Positions 1-5,802 of a stretch of DNA of 7,482 nucleotides are shown in pieces. The notes under the pieces are model-generated. The model saw nothing but the letters and a program-made list of their open reading frames with translations. It did not search any database and had not been told where the DNA came from. Within the stretch, counting starts at the first letter, position 1. The number at the start of each line of letters is the position of its first letter. Source of the stretch: Pseudobdellovibrionaceae bacterium (GTDB lineage Bacteria; Bdellovibrionota; Bdellovibrionia; Bdellovibrionales; JAMPXM01); the NCBI GenBank assembly GCA_022843085.1, contig JALHOI010000148.1:1-7482 (forward strand). The letters are read 5' to 3'. The translations under genes were made by a program, and so were the position numbers.

Positions 1-517
1 GGAGATCAATGTGAAAGAGTGGTGCCGCTTTAGAACGCACCGACGGCGGCCTTATGAGATCGCCAACGGCACGAACCGCGTCATGAAACGGCCGAAGACA
101 GCGATTCACAATCATCTGATGAACATCACTTGAAATTGGCCGAGGCATCAGACGCTCGCCCTTTGTCGTCGTCGACCAATGTAGGCCGCGAGGGTAAGTA
201 CCGCGGGGATTCAATGATCCGATTAAACTTTGAGCATCGACATCGGTCGCGAGCCGGTTGAGGTCGCAGGCGTACCGATGCCACTCGGTCTTGATCCACG
301 CGATTTTAAGTTTTCGCAAAGTAGGTTCGTAGAGCTCATCGACGTACCGATCGACGTCATACATGAGAAGACGTTCGGGCAAGTCCGAAAGCCACGCGGC
401 CTCAGGCGGAATCTGCTCGCCCGAGTGAGGGATCGTGACCAGCAGCGGCTTTCCACTTGGTCCGAGCGACTGAATAAATCCAGCGTTTGCGCGCGATGCC
501 TTGACGGTGACACTCAC
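1..517 (-). CDS. N-formylglutamate amidohydrolase family protein, 5' part (3' end cut by window edge)
   Basis: The minus-strand frame from the GTG at 517 stays open for 172 codons to the window edge. It reads as the N-terminal part of an N-formylglutamate amidohydrolase (FGase) family protein. Visible family features are VTIPHSG (residues 27-33), DVDRYVDELY (54-63), a WHRYACDLNR block (79-88) with the characteristic DLNR, GLHW (111-114), and RPFH (142-145) matching the family's usual PYH. The last residues, FHIDL (168-172), fit the start of the D-x-HS metal-site block, which would lie outside the window. Characterised members (HutG type) hydrolyse N-formyl-L-glutamate to glutamate and formate at the end of histidine degradation. 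No other hut gene is visible, so that role is only a possibility. An in-frame TAG lies four codons upstream, so the GTG is the first available start, and it has a G-rich Shine-Dalgarno. The gene diverges from the adenosyltransferase gene. Family confidence is good; substrate is uncertain. Confidence 0.85.
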   Translation of the reverse strand, partial: MSVTVKASRANAGFIQSLGPSGKPLLVTIPHSGEQIPPEAAWLSDLPERLLMYDVDRYVDELYEPTLRKLKIAWIKTEWHRYACDLNRLATDVDAQSLIGSLNPRGTYPRGLHWSTTTKGERLMPRPISSDVHQMIVNRCLRPFHDAVRAVGDLIRPPSVRSKAAPLFHIDL

Positions 518-523
518 TTTTGG

Positions 524-531
524 CCCCCTCT
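524..531 (-). promoter_or_regulatory. Shine-Dalgarno of the amidohydrolase gene
   Basis: Read on the minus strand this is AGAGGGGG, six bases before the GTG at 517. It supports that GTG as the true start. It lies wholly within the 20-bp gap between the two divergent start codons. Confidence 0.6.
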
Positions 532-537
532 AGAACT

Positions 538-1140
538 ATGACGAGTCCCAAAGTCTACACACGAACCGGAGATCAAGGAACAACATCGCTATTTGGGGGC
601 GCGCGCGTCGTCAAAGATGACCCGAGGCTCGAAGCCTACGGTACGCTTGACGAACTCAATTGTTTTATCGGGCTACTTCGCGCCGACATCGAAGACTACC
701 GCTGGCCCGGCGCCGCGACGATCGAAAGCGCCAGAATCTCTGAAGAGTTGCTGAAAATTCAGGAGTCGATCTTTGTTTTGGGTTCACACCTTGCGACCGA
801 GGACGACGCCGTTCGCTCGAAGCTACCCATATTAAGCCACGAAGCCGTCGGCGAACTAGAGGCGGCCATGGACCGAATGTCGACCGACTTGTCCCCGCTC
901 AAACATTTTGTGCTTCCCGGAGGCACACGACCTTCCGCCAGCGCCCACATCGCACGAACGGTCGCACGCCGCGCCGAACGCGCGATCGTTCGGCTTTTGC
1001 CGGTTTCGCAGGCCGCTCCCGCCTGGCTCACGCAAATCGTTCAGCACACGAATCGTCTGAACGATTATTTCTTTGTTTTAGCGAGACACCTAAATCGTCT
1101 CGCGAACCGCGAAGAACCTCTTTGGATGCCCTCGCGCTAG
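538..1140 (+). CDS. pduO: PduO-type cob(I)alamin adenosyltransferase
   Basis: This 200-residue cytoplasmic enzyme should transfer the adenosyl group of ATP to cob(I)alamin, making adenosylcobalamin for B12-dependent mutases. The PduO-type signature is complete. An N-terminal ATP-binding block TRTGDQGTTSLFGG covers residues 8-21. DPRLEAYGTLDELN (28-41) and LPGGT (126-130) follow. The helix ARTVARRAER (139-148) carries the conserved R-RRAER residues, and NRLNDYFFVLAR (172-183) matches the family's NRLSDYLF motif with Ser replaced by Asn. The ATG at 538 is chosen because the family normally begins a few residues before the TRTGD block. A TTG at 520 would add six residues with no family support. 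No convincing Shine-Dalgarno precedes 538, so initiation may be weak or leaderless. The gene stands alone, with no pdu or cob neighbours visible, so the pduO symbol means family type, not propanediol use. Its stop overlaps the convergent gene's stop. Confidence 0.95.
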   Translation: MTSPKVYTRTGDQGTTSLFGGARVVKDDPRLEAYGTLDELNCFIGLLRADIEDYRWPGAATIESARISEELLKIQESIFVLGSHLATEDDAVRSKLPILSHEAVGELEAAMDRMSTDLSPLKHFVLPGGTRPSASAHIARTVARRAERAIVRLLPVSQAAPAWLTQIVQHTNRLNDYFFVLARHLNRLANREEPLWMPSR

Positions 1141-1149
1141 TTCGCGAGG
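1130..1149. terminator. Hairpin at the convergent stop codons, possible bidirectional terminator
   Basis: CCTCGCG (1130-1136) and CGCGAGG (1143-1149) form a perfect 7-bp GC-rich stem around the six-base loop CTAGTT, which contains both stop codons. The position at the junction of two convergent genes suggests a bidirectional transcription barrier. There is no T-tract on either side, so it is not a canonical intrinsic terminator. Confidence 0.35.
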
Positions 1150-1982
1150 CCAAACGTCGGGCGCATCTGTGTCCAGAACCAATTCAACATCGGGTCGAGA
1201 TCGATCGAATCGATGATGGTGACTTCGTCGGCTCCAGCCGCTTCGCCAATCACTTCATACTCGTTCGCATTGATTGCGGCACCTGGCCCGACGTTGATAA
1301 ATCGCGAAACTGTTTGGTGCTCGACGACTTCAGTCAGAAGTTTTTTGAGATCCATGACGGGCTGACCGACTTCGACCATCGCGCCATCTTCGTTTCGCAT
1401 GAAGGCGCGAAACTCGGTCAAACTTAAGCCCGAGAGTGAAGGTAGCGCCGTCAAACTTGGCGCGACCGAATGAAGCGGCGCCTGCAGCCCTGGAAGCAAC
1501 TGGGCTGAAGAACTTGATGGAAGCTGGGCCTGCCCGACCGGTTCTGTCGACTCTCGCGGAATTAGAGGTTGAAGCGTTTGTAACGCCGATGAGGCCTTCA
1601 CCATGTCTTCGAAAGAAATTTGGCCGGTACAGACAAGTAGGGCCGAATCACCATTCGAAGTGCCAACGAGTATGTCGGGCGAACGCTGCGTCTTCAAAAG
1701 TCTTTCATAAAGTCCGACTTGAACTATTGCCGCCAAAAGGCTCTTTAGCTTGATGTTTCTAAAGAAGGCTTCGTCCTCGGTGATGATCGCACCTAAGAGG
1801 TCCACCCGCTCGACGTCGAGTGCGTCGAGAATTTTTTGTGCGTCTCGAATTCGCAACGAGACTTCCGGAATTCGAACAACGCCCAACCGAAGCTCGAGAA
1901 AATCAAGACCGTTTCGACCCGCAAAAACGGCGCCGGTCGTTTGCGAATGGACCGACTTAAAAACAGAGTGAACAACTGCCAT
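1137..1982 (-). CDS. FabD-like acyltransferase homologue, probably degenerate or repurposed
   Basis: This 281-residue protein has no signal peptide and should be cytoplasmic. By eye it follows the malonyl-CoA:ACP transacylase (FabD) fold. Residues 78-118, KLKSLLAAIVQVGLY followed by ILVGTSNGDSALLVCTG, match the FabD stretch leading into GHSLGE-YSALVCAG; the nucleophile motif is GTSNGD (107-112), keeping Ser109 and GxSxG spacing. QISFEDMVK (121-129) follows as in FabD. Near the C terminus, FINVGPGAAI (228-237) matches the FabD EVGPG-VL motif. Odd points: no N-terminal GQGSQ block is evident, and the Arg that binds the malonyl carboxylate has no counterpart near 130-140. The ferredoxin-like subdomain with the catalytic His is largely replaced by a Ser/Pro/Leu/Gln-rich stretch (about 143-185). 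Start: ATG at 1982 with AAAGGGG (1990-1996, minus strand) seven bases upstream. It diverges from gspC. The homology is inferred from motifs; activity is doubtful. Confidence 0.65.
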   Translation of the reverse strand: MAVVHSVFKSVHSQTTGAVFAGRNGLDFLELRLGVVRIPEVSLRIRDAQKILDALDVERVDLLGAIITEDEAFFRNIKLKSLLAAIVQVGLYERLLKTQRSPDILVGTSNGDSALLVCTGQISFEDMVKASSALQTLQPLIPRESTEPVGQAQLPSSSSAQLLPGLQAPLHSVAPSLTALPSLSGLSLTEFRAFMRNEDGAMVEVGQPVMDLKKLLTEVVEHQTVSRFINVGPGAAINANEYEVIGEAAGADEVTIIDSIDLDPMLNWFWTQMRPTFGLAN

Positions 1983-2024
1983 TGCGTTACCCCTTTAACT
2001 TTTCGAGCACAGCATTACGACCCC

Positions 2025-2106
2025 TCGACACGCGCTCAACGTTACCGCACACATGAGCTGAGCATCCTCTATGCCAAGGATGGTACTCCTAGGCCTTCGA
2101 CACGCG
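2025..2106. repeat. Two direct copies of TCGACACGCG
   Basis: The 10-mer TCGACACGCG occurs at 2025-2034 and again at 2097-2106, 72 bp apart, in the intergenic region upstream of gspC. The second copy lies in the loop of the 2078-2118 inverted repeat. This could be a paired operator, but a chance repeat of this length cannot be excluded. Confidence 0.35.
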
Positions 2107-2122
2107 GATGTACCATCCGGGG
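2074..2122. repeat. Inverted repeat / hairpin upstream of gspC
   Basis: GGATGGTAC (2078-2086) is perfectly complementary to GTACCATCC (2110-2118) across a 23-base spacer. CC (2074-2075) and GG (2121-2122) can extend the stem beyond a 2x2 internal loop. In RNA this would be a stable stem-loop; in DNA it would be a dyad. The nearest T-run (about 2135-2141) starts some 17 bases after the stem, too far for an intrinsic terminator. Confidence 0.5.
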
Positions 2123-2182
2123 ACAAAACGAAACTGTTTTTCCGTCGATTTCACGTAGGTTTGAGACCACCGCGTGCTGCCG

Positions 2183-2213
2183 AAGTTCGCACGGCTTCGA
2201 GCCGTTCAAACTT
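2183..2213. repeat. Compact two-part hairpin upstream of gspC
   Basis: ACGGCT (2191-2196) pairs with AGCCGT (2200-2205) around a three-base TCG loop. After a 3x3 internal loop, AAGTT (2183-2187) pairs with AACTT (2209-2213). The two coaxial helices make a 31-base, near-symmetrical structure about 130 bp before gspC. No T-tract follows on either strand, so a leader-RNA element or a protein-binding dyad is likelier than a terminator. Confidence 0.45.
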
Positions 2214-2228
2214 TAGCCACTCACCCTG

Positions 2229-2248
2229 AAGGGAATTCAATGTCCCTT
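2229..2248. repeat. Small inverted repeat AAGGGA-N8-TCCCTT
   Basis: AAGGGA (2229-2234) is perfectly complementary to TCCCTT (2243-2248) with an eight-base spacer, about 95 bp upstream of the gspC start. Size and spacing would suit a dimeric regulator site, but it is short enough to occur by chance. Confidence 0.3.
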
Positions 2249-2340
2249 GAAAATCGACGACCGCGTCATCCCCCAGCTCTAAGTCGGGGTGCCACTAAAA
2301 CCGGTGCCGCACGGTCTAACCTCTCTGATACTCTCGGAAA

Positions 2341-3228
2341 ATGAATTCCGAGCGCCCACGTCTTGAGACCCTGGCAATCTTAATGCTGCTGTTCGTGATC
2401 GGTTATGCCGTCGCTGATCTGGGCATCTTGTCGGTTCGCGACCGCCTCTTGCCGGGCGAACCACCGTTGACGGCGGCCGCTCGCCAGTCTGCACCGACTT
2501 ATACTCCGAAAGAGAAATTTCAAATCGTGACCGGCCGGAACATCTTCTCGAGTGATCAAAAAATTCCCGATCCGATGGGCGGAGCCCCGACCTTGAAGGA
2601 AGACGGATTACCCGTGCTGTCGCAGTTACCGCTGGCGCTGGTCGGAACACTCGTCCACGCAAATCCTCTGCGTTCTGTTGCGACGGTGAACCTCAAAAAT
2701 AAGAACGATGTCATCGCAGTTCGATTCGACGGAGAAATCCCCGATGGGCTTGGCACTGTGACTAAGATCGAACGCTCGCAAATGGTTTTTCGCAACAACT
2801 CGAGTGGTCGGCTTGAATACATCGAACTGAAAGAAGAAGGATCGCTCACCTTTGCCGTCACCTCGACGGCACTCGCACCGGGCATCACGATGAATTCAGA
2901 ATCAGACCGAACGGTGAAGCGCGAGACTCTCGAAACGTATCTAAAAGATCTGCCGGCAATTCTTCAATCGGCGCGCGCCGTTCCGCGAGTTGGCCCGAAC
3001 GGCAACGTTGAATGTTTTAATATCGCTGAAATGCAGGCCGGAAGCGTTCTCGAGACGCTTGGAATTCGTCGTGGCGACTGCATTGAGAGTGTAAACGGCG
3101 AAAAGATCGATTCACCGGCGAAGGCGATGGAACTCTTTCAGTCGCTGCGGTCGAACGCGTCTCAAATCAATTTGGGTTTTGAACGTGGCGGACGAAAAGA
3201 GAATTCGAACTTCACGATCACTCAGTAA
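2341..3228 (+). CDS. gspC: Type II secretion system inner-membrane protein GspC
   Basis: This 295-residue bitopic inner-membrane protein links the T2SS inner-membrane platform to the secretin. The order of parts is typical of GspC. A short cytoplasmic N terminus is followed by one hydrophobic segment (about residues 10-30), then a Pro/Ala-rich linker. The HR domain (about 58-165) contains GRNIF (65-69) and LALVGTLV (98-105). A C-terminal PDZ domain (about 205-293) shows the GIRRGDCIESVNGEKI type motif around 241-256. Family knowledge: the HR domain binds the N0 domain of GspD, encoded immediately downstream. The ATG at 2341 is the only reasonable start, because an in-frame TGA lies at 2326-2328 and the next ATG (2383) would cut into the membrane segment. 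The Shine-Dalgarno is weak. The only two cysteines, 225 and 247, both lie in the periplasmic PDZ domain. It is first in the operon, with gspD following after 58 bp. Confidence 0.93.
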   Translation: MNSERPRLETLAILMLLFVIGYAVADLGILSVRDRLLPGEPPLTAAARQSAPTYTPKEKFQIVTGRNIFSSDQKIPDPMGGAPTLKEDGLPVLSQLPLALVGTLVHANPLRSVATVNLKNKNDVIAVRFDGEIPDGLGTVTKIERSQMVFRNNSSGRLEYIELKEEGSLTFAVTSTALAPGITMNSESDRTVKRETLETYLKDLPAILQSARAVPRVGPNGNVECFNIAEMQAGSVLETLGIRRGDCIESVNGEKIDSPAKAMELFQSLRSNASQINLGFERGGRKENSNFTITQ

Positions 3229-3249
3229 GATTCGTTTTTAGACCGGATT

Positions 3250-3275
3250 TCTCAAAGATCCAGATCTCTCAAAGA
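3250..3275 (+). repeat. Direct repeat TCTCAAAGA in the gspC-gspD gap
   Basis: TCTCAAAGA occurs at 3250-3258 and 3267-3275, with a 17-bp period, just before the gspD Shine-Dalgarno. AGATCT lies between the copies. It may be a remnant of a small local duplication or may affect gspD translation; no function is demonstrated. Confidence 0.4.
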
Positions 3276-3276
3276 C

Positions 3277-3281
3277 AAGGA
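3277..3281 (+). promoter_or_regulatory. Shine-Dalgarno of gspD that selects the second ATG
   Basis: AAGGA at 3277-3281 overlaps an upstream in-frame ATG (3281), so it cannot serve that codon. It lies five bases before the ATG at 3287. This favours 3287 as the gspD start; the difference is two residues. Confidence 0.6.
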
Positions 3282-3286
3282 TGTCG

Positions 3287-5770
3287 ATGAAACAGCAGGC
3301 AGAAAAAACCGCACCGAGACACTCATCTGATAAATCGGAGGTCCAGAGCGTCGGCTCTCGATGGCGCCGCGTGCTTTTGGCTCTGATCGCGCTGTCGATC
3401 GTGGCCTCAGGTCGCCCGACTCGGGTTTCTGCCCAAAACGAAGATCTCGATCGCCTCTTTGACGACGAAGAGCTTGAAGAACCGATTGGGAATTTCAATC
3501 AGGCGCCGGGTCTCGGGGCTCCGAGCGCACCGCCCGCTGCGGGTGCACCAACATCGAATTTGCCGATTGATAACCCACCCGACTTCGGGTCTCCGCGAGG
3601 CGCCGGCACGGGCCGAACTTACCCCGTGAAACCAATGACCCCCGTACCGGCAACGGGCGCAAAAGGCGCACCTTCGCTTGCAGACGCGCAAATTGAAGAC
3701 ATGACGGATGAGAACTTTCCCGACCTTGTCGAGGCGAACTTTCCAAACGCAGAAATCACCGACGTCGTGAAAGCGATCTCGCAGTTAACGAATAAGAACT
3801 TCATTATTGATCCCGGCGTTCGCGGTAAGATCTCGATCATCGCGCCGTCAAAGGTGACTGTTGCTGAGGCCTACAAAGCATTTTTAGCCGCTCTTGCCGT
3901 CAACGGTTTCACGGTTGTCCCTTACGGAAAGTTTTTAAAAGTGAAAGCGTCGCGAAACGCCCAGCGCGATTCGATCGAGACGTACACGGGCAAGTATGCC
4001 CCGACCAGCGATATCTATATTACCCGAATCATTCATTTGAAACACATCTCGGCTGAAGAAGTGAACAAGCGTCTTCGCGTACTCCCCTCAAAAGATGGCG
4101 AGATGACACCGTACGAACCCACGAACTCTCTTCTGATTACCGACTACGGCGCCAACGTCGAACGGATGGTGAAGATTATCAACGAGCTTGATAGGCCGGG
4201 GTTTGAAGAGCAGCTGAGCGTCATTCCAATTCGCTATGCGAAGTCGAAAGACTTAGCCGATCTTATCAACCAGATTATCAACAAAGAGACGAGAAGCGGT
4301 GGCGGCGCAGCTCCCTCTTTTGGCGCGAATGTTCCGCGCTTCCGTTCACGCGGCGGAACCGCGGCCGGCGGAACGCCGGAAGAGCTTTCGCTGGTGGCAC
4401 CCGACGATCGCACGAATTCGCTGATTGTCGTCGGCAACAAGGCCGGCATCGAAAAGGTGCGCGATCTTGTAAAAAAACTCGATAACAAACTCGACCCCGC
4501 AGAGGCTGGCGGCGTTTTCGTCTATTACGTGCGCTACGGCGAGGCCGAAAAGATTGCTCAGACAATTGGTGGGCTCGCAAGCGGTGCGGCTTCAAGTGCT
4601 CCGTCAAGCCCGGCCGGTGGTGGCGCCTTCGGCGGCGGTAGTTTTGGCGGCCCTCCTGGCGGTCGCGCGAATTCGCCGCTCGACAGACAAAACATTTTTG
4701 GCGGCGACGTCAAAATCAACGCCGACAAAAATACCAATTCGCTTGTTATCACAGCCTCGAAGCAGGATTACGACACGGTTCGTTCGCTACTTGCGAAACT
4801 TGATATTCCTCGCGACCAGGTGTTTGTTGAAACCATCATTATGGAGATGAACGCGAACAAAACGCGCGATTGGAACCCGACTTACTACTACCTCGATCCC
4901 GCATCGGGTGGCCGCGCGCGTGGCGGTTTCGCGAAAAAGGGCTCGCTCGCGAACATCCTCTCACCGCAGAACGATCAAGGCGCGATCTTGGGCTTCGGCG
5001 GCGGTCAGACGTTCGCCTTTCAGCTGCCAGGCACAACCACCACGGTGCAAATACCCTCGCTACTCGCTTTCATCACTTTTCTTCAGCAAAACGTTGAATC
5101 GAACATCTTGTCGACTCCGCGAATTATGGCTCTCGACAACGAAGAAGCGACGATCGAGGTCGGTGACAAGGTTCCGGTCAGCCAAACTTCAACCAGCGTT
5201 GGCAACAACGTCGTCAATGACGTCAAGACCGAGAATGCGACAATCAAACTTGTTCTAACACCGTTCATCCGGCCCGATTCGAACGTTGTGCGCTTGAAGC
5301 TCAATCAAAGTGTGAAGCAGGTGAACCCCAATGCCCAGGTGGCTTCGGGGCTTTCAGCGATCGCGACAACCATTTCAGATCGGTCGATTATCACAAACAT
5401 CGTCGTCAATTCAGGAGACACGGCGGTCCTTGGTGGCTTAATTCGCGACGAGGAATCGATCGACGAAACGAAAATTCCGATCCTGGGTGACATCCCGGTA
5501 CTCGGCTGGCTCTTCAAATCTCGATCGATGACCAAAAAGAAAATTAATCTGGTGGTGTTTATTACGCCGCGAATTATTCGCAACATCGACGACAGCCAGA
5601 AGCTTCTGAGTGATAAGGCGAACGAGCGCATCGACTGGATCAAACGAAACTTCGACGGTCGTGATCCTAACGGCGCGCGAATGGATGCGTTACCTCGAAC
5701 TGCAAGTAAGAATGACGAGCGTCGCATTCGAAAAACGAACAGCAATACGCCCGTGAACGTGAACCGCTAA
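3287..5770 (+). CDS. gspD: Type II secretion system secretin GspD
   Basis: This outer-membrane channel subunit has 827 residues from the ATG at 3287, longer than the usual roughly 650-700. A signal peptide has a long charged n-region, a hydrophobic core at about 29-41, and likely cleavage after VSA (residue 49). Next comes an acidic then Pro/Ala/Gly-rich linker (about 50-138). N0 covers about 145-222 (FPNAEITDVVKAIS, KISIIAP). N1 is at about 242-302 and N2 at about 308-400 (TNSLIVVG). N3 is at about 409-507 (TNSLVITA). The secretin core spans about 510-766, with the classic stretches SNILSTPRI (605-613), VGDKVPV (625-631), SGDTAVLGGLI (709-719) and KIPILGDIPVLGWLF (729-743). The C-terminal tail (about 770-827) is basic and could hold a pilotin-binding S region. 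Glycine-rich insertions interrupt N2 and N3. No lipobox is seen, so a separate pilotin or Bam route is likely. The context with gspC and gspE argues against PilQ or a type III secretin. Confidence 0.96.
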   Translation: MKQQAEKTAPRHSSDKSEVQSVGSRWRRVLLALIALSIVASGRPTRVSAQNEDLDRLFDDEELEEPIGNFNQAPGLGAPSAPPAAGAPTSNLPIDNPPDFGSPRGAGTGRTYPVKPMTPVPATGAKGAPSLADAQIEDMTDENFPDLVEANFPNAEITDVVKAISQLTNKNFIIDPGVRGKISIIAPSKVTVAEAYKAFLAALAVNGFTVVPYGKFLKVKASRNAQRDSIETYTGKYAPTSDIYITRIIHLKHISAEEVNKRLRVLPSKDGEMTPYEPTNSLLITDYGANVERMVKIINELDRPGFEEQLSVIPIRYAKSKDLADLINQIINKETRSGGGAAPSFGANVPRFRSRGGTAAGGTPEELSLVAPDDRTNSLIVVGNKAGIEKVRDLVKKLDNKLDPAEAGGVFVYYVRYGEAEKIAQTIGGLASGAASSAPSSPAGGGAFGGGSFGGPPGGRANSPLDRQNIFGGDVKINADKNTNSLVITASKQDYDTVRSLLAKLDIPRDQVFVETIIMEMNANKTRDWNPTYYYLDPASGGRARGGFAKKGSLANILSPQNDQGAILGFGGGQTFAFQLPGTTTTVQIPSLLAFITFLQQNVESNILSTPRIMALDNEEATIEVGDKVPVSQTSTSVGNNVVNDVKTENATIKLVLTPFIRPDSNVVRLKLNQSVKQVNPNAQVASGLSAIATTISDRSIITNIVVNSGDTAVLGGLIRDEESIDETKIPILGDIPVLGWLFKSRSMTKKKINLVVFITPRIIRNIDDSQKLLSDKANERIDWIKRNFDGRDPNGARMDALPRTASKNDERRIRKTNSNTPVNVNR

Positions 5771-5802
5771 CTTAGAAACTTGAACCCGAGAGGCACCGAA
5801 TC

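Larger units (their letters stand above)
1983..2340. other. Intergenic region between the FabD-like gene and gspC
   Basis: These 358 bp separate two divergent start codons and should contain promoters for both the FabD-like gene and the gsp operon. I see no recognisable protein in any frame, no clear -35/-10 pair, no sigma-54 type GG/GC element and no tRNA. It does contain at least three inverted repeats (2074-2122, 2183-2213, 2229-2248) and a repeated 10-mer, listed separately, so a structured gspC leader or operator sites are plausible. The bases just before gspC (CTCTCGGAAA) give only a weak, very close Shine-Dalgarno match. Confidence 0.6.

Noticed and set aside
223..513. Minus-strand open frame starting at the GTG at 513
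   Set aside because: It overlaps the FGase reading frame in another frame and its Ser/Arg-rich translation looks like a shadow; the FGase motifs are in the frame from 517.
230..541. Plus-strand open frame of about 103 codons opposite the amidohydrolase gene
   Set aside because: It is antisense to a frame with clear FGase-family motifs and shows no recognisable protein features.
2110..2141. Intrinsic terminator formed by the 2078-2118 stem and the following T-run
   Set aside because: The T-run begins about 17 bases after the stem, too far for a canonical intrinsic terminator.
1836..2216. 126-codon plus-strand open frame running from the FabD-like gene into the intergenic region
   Set aside because: It starts at a TTG, is largely antisense to the FabD-like gene, and its part in the gap has no family resemblance or convincing ribosome-binding site.
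2281..2320. Sigma-54 type promoter or c-di-GMP riboswitch before gspC (repeated GGTGCC, GTCTAACC)
   Set aside because: The GG-N10-GC spacing and the conserved riboswitch blocks could not be found; only short fragments match.
2247..2332. Sigma-70 promoter for gspC from TTGAAA (2247-2252) or GATACT (2327-2332)
   Set aside because: Neither hexamer has a plausible partner at 16-18 bp spacing, so no promoter could be assigned with confidence.
2279..2662. Minus-strand open frame covering the gspC start
   Set aside because: It is Arg/Pro/Ser-rich and antisense to gspC, as expected for a shadow frame.
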